Assembly: GCA_003331005.1 (NCBI GenBank)
Contig: QENC01000001.1
Span: 430,001 to 494,000, forward strand
Origin: Candidatus Tokpelaia sp. JSC085
Lineage (GTDB): Bacteria > Pseudomonadota > Alphaproteobacteria > Rhizobiales > Rhizobiaceae
Length of the DNA stretch: 64,000 nt
Direction of reading: 5' to 3'
Shown one piece after another: positions 1-9,618 of this stretch. Made by a program: the position numbers and the translations under genes. Within the stretch, counting starts at the first letter, position 1, and each line of letters starts with the position of its first letter. The notes below the pieces were generated by a model that was not told the origin of the DNA, ran no database searches, and was given only the letters and a program-made list of their open reading frames with translations.

Positions 1-69
1 TTAACGCTGAATGATTTACTGAAGGATGCAATTAGAAAACGTGCAAGTTATATGGACACAGAAGGGTAA
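1..69 (+). CDS. C-terminal end of an unidentified protein (partial)
   Basis: A frame open from base 1 ends with TAA at 67-69 and encodes 22 residues ending in SYMDTEG. The gene starts before the window. It lies 9 bases upstream of the kdsD ATG on the same strand, so the two are probably co-transcribed. The visible residues are too few to name the product. Confidence 0.5.
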   Translation, partial: LTLNDLLKDAIRKRASYMDTEG

Positions 70-78
70 CCTTTGATC

Positions 79-1074
79 ATGTCACCACTGAATTTTACTT
101 CTGTTAATGAAGCCAGGGTGTTCCGCTCAGCACTAGATACCATCCAGATTGAAAAAGCTGGTATAACGGTCTTGGAAAATGCACTAAGAAATGATATAAT
201 AAAGGCTTTTATGAAAACAGTACATCTGATTGTTAAAAGCAGTGGACGTGTTATTGTGACCGGTCTTGGAAAAAGCGGTCACATTGGCAGCAAGATTGCT
301 GCAACGCTTGCTTCTACTGGGACACCAGCATTTTTTGTGCACGCAGCAGAAGCCAACCATGGTGATCTTGGTATGATCAGCTCCAATGATGTGATTCTAG
401 CACTTTCATGGTCAGGTGAAACTATTGAATTGAAGGGTATAGTTAACCATTCACGACGGTTTCACATCCCACTTATTGCACTGACATCAGGGAAAAACTC
501 ATCCCTTGGCCGTCAATCAGATATTCTACTACTCTTACCTAAAGTCAATGAAGCATGTCCGCATGGTTTAGCACCGACAACCTCTACAATCATGCAGCTT
601 GCTCTTGGAGATGCATTAGCTATAGCGCTGCTTGATGCACGACACTTCTCAGCCAGCGATTTTAAGGTATACCATCCCGGAGGTTCACTGGGTGCAAGTT
701 TGCGTTATGTAGGTGACATCATGCATCATGGTGAATCTTTGCCTATTGTAAGAATTGGGACATTGATGCCAGAAGCTATGCAAGTGCTTGCTGCTAAGCA
801 CCTAGGTTGTGTTGTGATTGTTGACGAGAAAGGAAAACTAACAGGTATAATTACAGATGGTGACCTAGCACGCAATATTACACGTGATTTATCTACAGTG
901 CATGTAGATGATGTCATGACACGTTCACCTAAAACCGTAAGCTCAAAGATGATTGCGGGCGCAGCGATGGCTCTTATCAATAAGCACAAAATTACTGCAT
1001 TACTGATAACAGAACAGGAAAAGCCAGTCGGAGTAGTTACTTTCCACGATCTGTTACGTATTGGCGCTGCTTGA
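79..1074 (+). CDS. kdsD: Arabinose-5-phosphate isomerase (KdsD/KpsF)
   Basis: This cytoplasmic enzyme converts ribulose 5-phosphate to arabinose 5-phosphate, the first step of Kdo synthesis for lipopolysaccharide. The protein is 331 aa, normal for the family. An N-terminal SIS sugar-isomerase domain (about residues 35-180) carries GLGKSGHIG, HAAEANHGDLG and SWSGET. The HPGGSLGA motif follows, and two CBS domains fill residues 210-331. I chose the ATG at 79; an in-frame TTG at 73 lies closer to the GAAGGG at 61-66 and would add two residues. A T9 run and an AT-rich inverted repeat (TATACAT at 1093, ATGTATA at 1103) follow the stop. Assignment is firm; the start is less so. Confidence 0.93.
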   Translation: MSPLNFTSVNEARVFRSALDTIQIEKAGITVLENALRNDIIKAFMKTVHLIVKSSGRVIVTGLGKSGHIGSKIAATLASTGTPAFFVHAAEANHGDLGMISSNDVILALSWSGETIELKGIVNHSRRFHIPLIALTSGKNSSLGRQSDILLLLPKVNEACPHGLAPTTSTIMQLALGDALAIALLDARHFSASDFKVYHPGGSLGASLRYVGDIMHHGESLPIVRIGTLMPEAMQVLAAKHLGCVVIVDEKGKLTGIITDGDLARNITRDLSTVHVDDVMTRSPKTVSSKMIAGAAMALINKHKITALLITEQEKPVGVVTFHDLLRIGAA

Positions 1075-1092
1075 TTATTCTTTTTTTTTAGG

Positions 1093-1109
1093 TATACATT
1101 ATATGTATA
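1093..1109. repeat. AT-rich inverted repeat downstream of kdsD
   Basis: TATACAT and ATGTATA form a perfect 7-bp stem around a 3-base loop, followed by TTTT. A T9 tract (1081-1089) lies between the kdsD stop and this repeat. It may be a weak terminator for kdsD, but an A/T-only stem makes this uncertain. Confidence 0.3.
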
Positions 1110-1264
1110 TTTTCATATTAAAATTTATTGAGAATATTTTGATCAGCGACTAATCTTAAGGTGTTTTCACGTTGAGACAACTGAAAAACGATAGAGATTT
1201 ATTATCATCTTATAGACATATTTCAGTTATATTTTTATCTACATCATGATGGGAAATTTGCGGT

Positions 1265-1705
1265 GTGTTACGTTTTTTATGGATTCTGATAGCTATCTTT
1301 TTTTTGTCTATTAAGCCGACTTTGAGCGAAATCTATGAAGTCAAGATGCTTAATAGAGGCGTAGGTGGTTTTATGATATTTGAACCAGATTATATTAAAA
1401 TTAAGCCTGGCGACACAGTCGTCTTCCGTCCAGTAGATAAAAATCATAATGCTGAAAGCATTCAGGGTATGACCCCTGTGGGTTTTCCTGCATTCAAAGG
1501 AAACATTGATGAAAAACTGATTGTAACCTTTGATATTCCTGGGTTTTATGGCATTAAATGCACACCCCACTATGTGTCCGGCATGGTCATGTTGATCAAG
1601 GTTGGTGAAGCAAACCTGTCTGAGAGTTATCGTAGTCACGAGCAGCCCGGTCTTGCACGGCGTAAGTTCGACAATATTTTTAACCGTATCGATTCTGGGG
1701 AATGA
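1265..1705 (+). CDS. Pseudoazurin-type blue copper protein
   Basis: This is a periplasmic type 1 copper electron carrier. The 146-aa product starts with a hydrophobic signal peptide (about residues 1-20, ending near TLSEIY), followed by a cupredoxin fold. The four expected copper ligands are present: His61 in KNHNAE, then Cys99, His102 and Met107 in the C-x2-H-x4-M loop near the end. The start is a GTG, as no ATG lies in a suitable place. In relatives pseudoazurin feeds electrons to copper nitrite reductase or other periplasmic reductases. None of those is encoded in this window, so its partner is unknown. About 190 bases upstream are gene-free. Confidence 0.85.
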   Translation: MLRFLWILIAIFFLSIKPTLSEIYEVKMLNRGVGGFMIFEPDYIKIKPGDTVVFRPVDKNHNAESIQGMTPVGFPAFKGNIDEKLIVTFDIPGFYGIKCTPHYVSGMVMLIKVGEANLSESYRSHEQPGLARRKFDNIFNRIDSGE

Positions 1706-1722
1706 AATGAATAGCAACCAAC

Positions 1723-3028
<1,306 letters not shown>

Positions 3029-3069
3029 GTGAGCGACAAAAAAAGACATAGAACCAAGCGAGCATATCT

Positions 3070-3093
3070 CACTCCTTTTCTTAATAAGGAGTG
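3070..3093. repeat. 8-bp inverted repeat downstream of aatA
   Basis: CACTCCTT at 3070-3077 and AAGGAGTG at 3086-3093 form a perfect stem around an 8-base loop. No T-run follows on either strand, so it is not a standard intrinsic terminator. It could protect the aatA mRNA 3' end. Confidence 0.35.
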
Positions 3094-3185
3094 CTATATG
3101 CTTGTTGCATGACTTTACTTTTCTGTATGATTCTTTTTGCAAGGCTGTTATGTTGTTATACGTGTGAAGTGAATGGATTATAATG

Positions 3186-3225
3186 AACGGTCCTGAATGA
3201 ATTTCAGGAGCCGTTTCTTTTTTTT
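3186..3225 (+). terminator. Intrinsic terminator in the aatA-greA gap (probable greA leader attenuator)
   Basis: A 12-bp stem (AACGG and TCCTGAA pairing with TTCAGGA and CCGTT, one bulged G at 3210) closes a 5-base loop and is followed by TCTTTTTTTT. This is the best-formed intrinsic terminator in the window. It sits 38 bases before the greA start codon. It either ends the aatA transcript, or lies inside the greA leader and gives a short leader RNA, as reported for GraL of E. coli greA. Confidence 0.8.
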
Positions 3226-3263
3226 CACACAGGCTGTGGTGAGGAAAAGAAAGGATTGAGGCC

Positions 3264-3737
3264 ATGAATAAGGTCCCGATGACAAAAAACGGATTTGAAA
3301 AGCTTAAAAAAGAGCTTCGCTGGCGTCAGCAGGAGGAACGTCCACGTATTATTGAGGCAATCGCAGATGCACGTGCTCATGGTGATCTCTCTGAAAATGC
3401 TGAATATCATGCTGCCAAAGAGATACAAAGTCATAATGAAGGTCGTATCAATGAACTTGAAGATTACATCGCTCGGGCAGAAGTTATCGACATCTCCAAG
3501 CTTTCTGGTAAACAAGTGAAATTTGGTGCCACTGTTACCATTCTTGATGAAGAAACGGAGGAAAAATGTATTTACCAGATTGTTGGTGATCAGGAGGCCG
3601 ATGTAAAAAGTGGAAGAATTTCTGTATCTTCGCCAATCGCTCGCGCTCTCATTGGGAAACATGAAGGGGAAACAATTGAAGTTCATGCCCCAGGCGGTAT
3701 GCGTTCTTTTATAATCATTGATCTAACATTTATCTGA
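3264..3737 (+). CDS. greA: Transcript cleavage factor GreA
   Basis: GreA binds the RNA polymerase secondary channel and stimulates cleavage of backtracked RNA. The 157-aa protein is normal length. It begins [11 protein letters not shown], has the N-terminal coiled coil with the acidic tip segment [19 protein letters not shown] (about residues 35-53), and a C-terminal FKBP-like domain with [14 protein letters not shown]. The ATG at 3264 follows AAGGATTGAG. The stop is 9 bases before the glycosyltransferase start, so the two genes probably form one transcript. Confidence 0.96.
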   Translation: MNKVPMTKNGFEKLKKELRWRQQEERPRIIEAIADARAHGDLSENAEYHAAKEIQSHNEGRINELEDYIARAEVIDISKLSGKQVKFGATVTILDEETEEKCIYQIVGDQEADVKSGRISVSSPIARALIGKHEGETIEVHAPGGMRSFIIIDLTFI

Positions 3738-3746
3738 AGATGAAGC

Positions 3747-4859
3747 ATGATAATGCGTGTATCACTCAAAGAAACAGATATCATTGCACCAAATTTCAAA
3801 AAGAGGTTTTCTGGTGTAACTGCTACGATTATACAGCTCATACCATATCAACGTGCCCACGGCATACGTATTACTGCTCTTGGACCGTATTTGCCGAATG
3901 ATCTGCCATCTCTTGCATGGAGTGCACTTGGTGGTTTATGGAAACGGCCATTAAATAATCCATTTCGTCTCTGGCATGCACGCCGTAATGTGGAAATGAT
4001 TGTTGGCATTTTTATGCGTGATGTTTTGCATATGAAGCTACGCCTTATTTTCACATCTGCTTCCCAGCGTTATCATCAACCTTTTACCAAATGGTTGATA
4101 CGGCGCATGGACAGGGTTATTGCCACCAGCAAGCATTCGGGATCCTATTTGGAAGTACCACATCAGGTCATTATGCATGGTATTGATCTTAACCGTTTTA
4201 CGCCACCGCTCACTCAGGAGGATACATTCAAGTTCTCAGGTCTTCCCGGGAAATATGCGGTAGGGTGTTTTGGTCGCATCCGTTACCAGAAGGGCACAGA
4301 TCTATTTGTCGATGCTATGATTGAATTGTTACCGCATTATCCAGAATGGACAGCCATAATAGCTGGTCGTATAACATTGAGACACACAGTTTTTGCAAGA
4401 AAATTGAAGGATAAGATTTCTGATGCTAAACTGGCAAATCGCATTATATTTATCGGTGAATTATCCGATCCTTGCCAATGGTACCGCCGCCTTAGCCTTT
4501 ATGTCGCTCCTTCCAGAAATGAAGGATTTGGTCTGACTCCACTAGAAGCCATGGCCTCGCAAACAGCAGTTGTAACAAGTGATGCAGGAGCCTATGCTGA
4601 ATGTGTCGCTAGAGGTACAGGGACTGTTGTTCCAGCTTCTAATCAGCCTGTTCTACAGAAAGCTATAGAATTCTATATGGCTAATCCGGTTCAAACAATA
4701 ACAACAGGACAAACAGCGCTTAATCATGTTCGCTCAGCCTTTCCCCTGATCAGGGAAGCAACTGCAATAGGTGCAGTATACCATGACCTATGGGTGAAAG
4801 CGGGCAATCACGATAATTTTAGGAAGAAAGACATCAATTTTTTAGATCCTATTGATTGA
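3747..4859 (+). CDS. lpcC: Lipopolysaccharide core glycosyltransferase, LpcC-like (GT4)
   Basis: A GT-B fold glycosyltransferase of 370 aa. The donor-binding half has FGRIRYQKGTDLFVDA (about residues 173-188) and the EX7E region APSRNEGFGLTPLEAMA. Rhizobial LpcC transfers mannose from GDP-mannose to Kdo in the LPS inner core, and the homologue is often found beside greA as here. The exact sugar is inferred from that resemblance. No membrane segment is visible, so it should act at the cytoplasmic face of the inner membrane. Two ATGs (3747, 3753) are possible starts and the upstream Shine-Dalgarno match is weak. Confidence 0.78.
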   Translation: MIMRVSLKETDIIAPNFKKRFSGVTATIIQLIPYQRAHGIRITALGPYLPNDLPSLAWSALGGLWKRPLNNPFRLWHARRNVEMIVGIFMRDVLHMKLRLIFTSASQRYHQPFTKWLIRRMDRVIATSKHSGSYLEVPHQVIMHGIDLNRFTPPLTQEDTFKFSGLPGKYAVGCFGRIRYQKGTDLFVDAMIELLPHYPEWTAIIAGRITLRHTVFARKLKDKISDAKLANRIIFIGELSDPCQWYRRLSLYVAPSRNEGFGLTPLEAMASQTAVVTSDAGAYAECVARGTGTVVPASNQPVLQKAIEFYMANPVQTITTGQTALNHVRSAFPLIREATAIGAVYHDLWVKAGNHDNFRKKDINFLDPID

Positions 4860-4916
4860 TGATCATTGTGATGAAGTTTATATAGTTCATGCATTCCATG
4901 AATAGCGGAATCCTGG

Positions 4917-6068
4917 ATGCGATCCTTCTTTAAGAATATTAGCTTTTTTACTACAGTTTCGCTTCTTTTGACAGCCTGTAACAGCGGACGAGCCGTATTA
5001 CACTACAGTCTAGATACTAGATCATCTGCTGTAGCACAAACTGCTATGGCTCATTCTTCTTTCTTTGTAGGACAAACGCAAGCGATTGTACCTGTCTATG
5101 TTGCAACCAGCCGGAATTATGAGAATAATGTTATTCAGCCTTTTGGTGATAAACGCTCGAAGCAACTTCATTTTGCGCTTGTGGATGTAGCGATTCCCTT
5201 AATCCATCGGAAGGGTGTTGTTGAGAAAAACGGGAGGCAGCCTAATCAGGACAAGCATTTTATAGCTGTGTCATTTGGTCTGTATACATCACGACAGACT
5301 TTCAAAAGTGCTCTCAAAACCGCTATCGCCCATCACACTGGGAAGAAAAAGGAAATTTTTCTTTTCATTCACGGTTATAATAACAATTTCGCTGAAAGCA
5401 CATTTCGAACTGCACAGATAGTTCATGATTACAATATAGATGCTGTGATAGTTCATTATGCGTGGCCATCTGGTGGAGAGGTTGGGTTGTATATTTATGA
5501 TAGAGATAGCGCAGATTTTGCCCGTAACGGGCTGACAGATCTTCTACAGTTGCTTACGGAAATCAATGCGAACCAGATCACAGTTGTTGCCCATTCTATG
5601 GGAAACTACGTCATGATGGAAGCGCTGCGAACTTTATCATTAAAGGGACAACATCAGGTTATACATCGTATATCGAGTCTGTTAATGGCTGCTCCTGATA
5701 TTGATGTTGATGTGTTTGAACAGCAATTGCGAGATGTAAGACATCTACCCAAAGCAACGGTCGTGCAGATTTCAAGTGTGGACAAGGCGCTGAAAATCTC
5801 ACGAAAAATTACAGGCGGGCATGCCCGTTTAGGGGATGGTTCCAGCATTGATTTTCTCCAGCGCCATGGTATAAGTGTGCTAGATATGTCACATGTTGAT
5901 GGCGGAACGCACAGTGTCTTTGCTTCATCTCCTACGCTGATGGCTCTCGTAAAAGAAGGTGCGTTGTCACATCCCGTTTTGCAAGGTGATAGCGGACGAC
6001 TAAGTAATAACACTCTACTATTATACACACCAACCGGTCTATTTTCCTGGATTAGGAGATATCAATAG
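4917..6068 (+). CDS. DUF900-family alpha/beta hydrolase lipoprotein
   Basis: A 383-aa protein with a lipoprotein signal peptide: a hydrophobic stretch from residue 5 and the lipobox LTAC at residues 18-21, so Cys21 should be lipidated. The body matches the DUF900 esterase/lipase-like family: FIHGYNNNF oxyanion region, HYAWPSGG, and the nucleophile motif AHSMGN with Ser near residue 227. A late DMSHVDGGTHSVF segment probably supplies the catalytic His. The substrate is unknown; an envelope ester or peptide is a guess. About 230 gene-free bases separate it from tRNA-Ser. Confidence 0.8.
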   Translation: MRSFFKNISFFTTVSLLLTACNSGRAVLHYSLDTRSSAVAQTAMAHSSFFVGQTQAIVPVYVATSRNYENNVIQPFGDKRSKQLHFALVDVAIPLIHRKGVVEKNGRQPNQDKHFIAVSFGLYTSRQTFKSALKTAIAHHTGKKKEIFLFIHGYNNNFAESTFRTAQIVHDYNIDAVIVHYAWPSGGEVGLYIYDRDSADFARNGLTDLLQLLTEINANQITVVAHSMGNYVMMEALRTLSLKGQHQVIHRISSLLMAAPDIDVDVFEQQLRDVRHLPKATVVQISSVDKALKISRKITGGHARLGDGSSIDFLQRHGISVLDMSHVDGGTHSVFASSPTLMALVKEGALSHPVLQGDSGRLSNNTLLLYTPTGLFSWIRRYQ

Positions 6069-6292
6069 TTCAGGATAAAGATCAATGTTTAGAGAAGGGA
6101 TGATAAACAGCAAGCGTTGATGATAGGAACAGGTGAAGAAAACCAAAAAGATTAGACGCATTTTTAGATTTAAGTAGCACGATTCATTTATACTCTTTTT
6201 GATTCTTGATGAATCGCTATAATAAGATTTTTATATGCTCCGTATGCTCTTATGGTTTTCTGTGAGAGTTATATAAGTATAAGTAAAGGAAT

Positions 6293-6382
6293 GGAGGGGT
6301 GGCCGAGTGGTTGAAGGCACCGGTCTTGAAAACCGGCATATGGGAAGCCGTATCGTGGGTTCGAATCCCACCTCCTCCGCCA
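6293..6382 (+). tRNA. tRNA-Ser (anticodon UGA)
   Basis: This 90-base class II tRNA pairs the acceptor arm GGAGGGG with CTCCTCC (one G-U pair). It has GGCCGAGTGGTTGAAGGC in the D arm, an anticodon loop CTTGAAA flanked by CCGGT/ACCGG, a long variable arm, and a T arm with TTCGAAT. The discriminator G and an encoded CCA end it. Reading UGA decodes UCN serine codons. Confidence 0.97.
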
Positions 6383-6414
6383 TTTGACATGTACTGAACG
6401 TTAAGAGATGTCCA

Positions 6415-6431
6415 TTAACAAATTTTGTTAA
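6415..6431. repeat. Inverted repeat between tRNA-Ser and cysE
   Basis: TTAACAA and TTGTTAA pair as a 7-bp stem with a 3-base loop, between the convergent tRNA-Ser gene and cysE. It is A/T-rich without a clear T-run. It may help end transcription from either side; no stronger claim is possible. Confidence 0.25.
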
Positions 6432-6460
6432 AATGCAATTGATTCTCCTGGGGCATCCAA

Positions 6461-7300
6461 TTAAATTCCATCCCCATAGATAAATGTATGATCCATACTT
6501 TGAGCAGGTTCCTTACAACCGGCTCTGCCAATGACACAAGCTGGTATCCCAGCAACGGTGACATGCGGAGGAACTGCAGATAATACAACGGACCCTGATG
6601 CTACCTTAGAACATGCTCCGATTTCAATATTGCCAAGAATTTTAGCCCCCGCACCGATTAACACACCATGGCGTATTTTTGGATGACGGTCACCATTGGC
6701 TTTTCCTGTCCCACCCAGTGTGACACTATGAAGCATTGATACATTGTCCTCTATAATTGCAGTTTCACCAATAACAAGACCGGTCGCATGATCTAGAAAG
6801 ATACCCGAACCGATCTGCGATGCCGGATGGATGTCCGTCTGAAAAACAGATGATGAACGGCTTTGCAGATAATAAGCGAAATCTCTGCGCCCTTGTTCCC
6901 AGAACACATGAGCGATCCGATGTATCTGAATGGCATGAAATCCTTTAAAATATAAAAGTGGATCAAGAAGGCGATGCGATGTAGGATCACGGTCGAAGGT
7001 AGCGTGTATGTCTGCTTGCAACAGCTCTGGCCAGTTTTTTATCCTGCCCGTCGCTTCGCTAAAAGTGTGCCGCAATACATCTTTATCAATCTCATGATGA
7101 TGCAGACGATCAACTAACCGATTGATAACTGCTTGTTCCAGACTATCCTGATCTAGGATAGCAAAACGTAAAAAACCGGCAATTGTCCGATCCATCTTGA
7201 TAGCTTCTTCCGCCTCAATTTTGATACGATCCCATAGGGAATCCTGCCTGGTTTTCCTGTTTTTTAAAGATTGTTTATTTCCTATTGACACAGCTAGCAT
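6461..7300 (-). CDS. cysE: Serine O-acetyltransferase
   Basis: CysE makes O-acetylserine from serine and acetyl-CoA, the committed step of cysteine synthesis. From the ATG at 7300 the protein is 279 aa, matching the family. An alpha-helical N-terminal domain (to about residue 150) is followed by a left-handed beta helix of hexapeptide repeats, including the catalytic region LDHATGLVIGE and IGAGAKILGNIEIG, and ends with VAGIPACVIGRAG. A longer frame reaches 7378, but it would overlap the upstream hydrolase gene and its extra residues look unrelated. Its 5' neighbour on the same strand is an alpha/beta hydrolase 70 bases away. Confidence 0.93.
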   Translation of the reverse strand: MLAVSIGNKQSLKNRKTRQDSLWDRIKIEAEEAIKMDRTIAGFLRFAILDQDSLEQAVINRLVDRLHHHEIDKDVLRHTFSEATGRIKNWPELLQADIHATFDRDPTSHRLLDPLLYFKGFHAIQIHRIAHVFWEQGRRDFAYYLQSRSSSVFQTDIHPASQIGSGIFLDHATGLVIGETAIIEDNVSMLHSVTLGGTGKANGDRHPKIRHGVLIGAGAKILGNIEIGACSKVASGSVVLSAVPPHVTVAGIPACVIGRAGCKEPAQSMDHTFIYGDGI

Positions 7301-7370
7301 TCTGTTCTCTTTTCTTGTTGCATAAAAAAACCATCTTACGAATGAATGCATGATATATATCCGCTTCAGG

Positions 7371-8153
7371 CTATCCATTCTGACAAATTTTATGACGTCT
7401 TAGAAAATTCAGTACGCCGTTTTTATAGATTTTATCGCCTACTGTTAGCATGTGGTCACGATCAGGAATCGTTAACAGTTCCCCTTTTGACAGTAAAGCA
7501 ACCAAAGGCTGTGGTTGACCTGCGATTTCATCTCTCGTACCAACCACAACAAGAACAGGGACAGTTATCCGGCGAATATCATCTGGCATCATTTTTTTTG
7601 TCGCTCCAATAATACAGGCAGACAATGCTCTACGATCGCCCTTCATGCGATCCGCAAATTTACGAAATAGCATACCACGTGCATTTGTAATTCTTTTAGC
7701 ATCATCTACCATAAGGGCTTCCACTACCGACTTCCAGTGATCTCCTCCTTTCATCAAATTCATGCCTAAACCGCCAAAAATTGCTGTGTGAATCACTTGA
7801 GGAACCCGCAAGGCCATAAAAGCGGAAATTCTTGCTCCCATGGAATAGCCCATGATATGGGCTTTTTCTATTCCCAAATGGTACAGAAGAGCTATGGCAT
7901 CAGACGCCATGCGTTCTGGAGTGTAGACAGCTGGATTATAGCTTTTATTTGAATATCCGTGACCGCGATTATCAATAGCAATCACTCTGTAACCTGCATT
8001 CGTAAGCGTTTTAAACCACCCAGGTTCAACCCAATTTACCTGTCCTGATGATGAAAAGCCGTGAATAAGCAATATCGGTTCACCCTGGCCCTCTTCTTGA
8101 AAGGCTAGGCAAAACCCATCATGCTGAAAAAACTGTATTGTATTTGTATACAT
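7371..8153 (-). CDS. Alpha/beta-fold hydrolase
   Basis: A 260-aa single-domain hydrolase with a complete catalytic triad: the oxyanion motif LIHGFSSSG near residue 30, nucleophile in GYSMGARIS, Asp in VVGTRDEIAG and His in PDRDHML. It resembles the hydrolases found next to cysE in other Hyphomicrobiales, whose substrate is unknown. I use the ATG at 8153, with GGAG just before it; an upstream in-frame Met (8189) would add 12 unconserved residues. It is probably cytoplasmic because no signal peptide is present. Confidence 0.82.
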   Translation of the reverse strand: MYTNTIQFFQHDGFCLAFQEEGQGEPILLIHGFSSSGQVNWVEPGWFKTLTNAGYRVIAIDNRGHGYSNKSYNPAVYTPERMASDAIALLYHLGIEKAHIMGYSMGARISAFMALRVPQVIHTAIFGGLGMNLMKGGDHWKSVVEALMVDDAKRITNARGMLFRKFADRMKGDRRALSACIIGATKKMMPDDIRRITVPVLVVVGTRDEIAGQPQPLVALLSKGELLTIPDRDHMLTVGDKIYKNGVLNFLRRHKICQNG

Positions 8154-8579
8154 CTTCTCCGTTCCACCATTCTTGCAAATAGCATACATGAGAATAAATC
8201 AACCACTTTTTCTGGATTCCTCTTATTGACTTGTTTTGCATTGATCTCAATAATAGTAGATATCGAAAAATATGTAGCCTGTGCGCCTCTGATAAATTTG
8301 CATTAGCGTGTAATCCAAGGATAATGAGGAAAGAGGAGCAACTATAAGGCAATGAATACATGACTTTTAGAAAAAAATAAGCATAAGCTATAAAGACAAT
8401 AAATCATGGCAGCATTCGGAACAACTGTGTCCATCATAGTGGATTTGGGCATTTAATAGCAATTAGAGTCTAATATTTAATATTAGAATAGGGTTTGATA
8501 ACTCCTTCTTTTATATAAATTTTTTATTCTATACTAGACAGAAAGGATTGAGTTGCTATAAGTTGATCTGTTGGGTAAT
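8154..8579. other. Gene-free gap between the hydrolase and tRNA-Phe
   Basis: About 425 AT-rich bases with no convincing gene. Short frames here have no ribosome-binding site and no recognisable motif. The segment should hold the divergent promoters for the hydrolase and tRNA-Phe; a TATACT near 8532 could be a -10 box, but no good -35 partner is seen. Confidence 0.5.
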
Positions 8580-8655
<76 letters not shown>

Positions 8656-8824
8656 ATTGTCGCTTGATTCATGGGGAGATTTCATAAGAAATTCCTGCTT
8701 TTATGAGCTTTTCGCACGGGTTTTGTGACAAGAGTGGAGTGGGGACTGAAGGACCATATACAATTTTCAGCTCTTTCTGCTGGTTCTTTATTGCAGTCTA
8801 TTTCTTCTTCTTTTTGTCAGTTAT

Positions 8825-9604
8825 TCAGAGATGGCGTTCAACCATCATCTGTTTTACTTGAGCAATAGCTCTTGCTGGGTTCAACCCCTTAGGACATGTT
8901 TGTGCACAGTTCATAATTGTGTGGCAGCGATAAAGACGAAATGGGTCTTCCAGATTGTCAAGACGCTCCCCCTTTATTTCGTCGCGTGAATCAGCAATCC
9001 AGCGATAAGCCTGCAATAAAACAGCCGGACCAAGATAGCGATCACCATTCCACCAATAACTTGGACAAGAGGTTTGACAGCAGGCACAGAGAATACACTC
9101 ATAAAGACCATCCAATTTTTGGCGGTCTTCATAGCTTTGTAGCCATTCCTTCTCTGGCTCTGATGAAAGTGTTTGAAGCCATGGCTCAATTGTCCGGTGC
9201 TGCGCATAGAAGTGATTGAGATCGGGGACAAGATCTTTCACTACTGGCATAGCCGGCAGCGGGTATATTGTCACCGGATGCCTGACCTCATCGATACCTT
9301 TGGTGCAGGCGAGCGTATTGGAACCATCAATATTCATTGCACAAGAACCACAAATACCTTCACGACAGGAGCGGCGAAACGTTAATGTCGGGTCAATATG
9401 CTTCTTGATATATAACAAACCATCAAGTATCATCGGGCCACAGGTACCACGATCTACAAAATAGGTATCAATTTGTGGATTTTTACCATTGTCTGGTGAC
9501 CAACGATAGACATGGAATTCCGTCAAATTGCCTGCATGACCCAACTGTCCCCAGGTTTTTCCTGGCTTAACTTGTGAGTTCTTTGGGAGATGCATCTGAA
9601 CCAT
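8825..9604 (-). CDS. sdhB: Succinate dehydrogenase iron-sulfur subunit
   Basis: SdhB carries electrons from the SdhA flavin to ubiquinone at the inner membrane. The 259-aa protein has the 2Fe-2S cysteines in CREGICGSC and the distal Cys of NTLAC. The ferredoxin-like domain with the 4Fe-4S and 3Fe-4S ligands follows, in [12 protein letters not shown] and [11 protein letters not shown]. The ATG at 9604 is preceded by AGGAG with 6 bases of spacing. It is the last gene of sdhCDAB, 14 bases after sdhA. Confidence 0.97.
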   Translation of the reverse strand: MVQMHLPKNSQVKPGKTWGQLGHAGNLTEFHVYRWSPDNGKNPQIDTYFVDRGTCGPMILDGLLYIKKHIDPTLTFRRSCREGICGSCAMNIDGSNTLACTKGIDEVRHPVTIYPLPAMPVVKDLVPDLNHFYAQHRTIEPWLQTLSSEPEKEWLQSYEDRQKLDGLYECILCACCQTSCPSYWWNGDRYLGPAVLLQAYRWIADSRDEIKGERLDNLEDPFRLYRCHTIMNCAQTCPKGLNPARAIAQVKQMMVERHL

Positions 9605-9618
9605 TTCCTACTCCTAGT

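Noticed and set aside
6200-6400. Integration site at tRNA-Ser
   Set aside because: There is no integrase gene or direct repeat of the tRNA 3' end nearby; flanking genes are core genes.
8119-8361. 80-codon minus-strand frame upstream of the hydrolase
   Set aside because: It overlaps the hydrolase start in another frame and has no ribosome-binding site or recognised motif.
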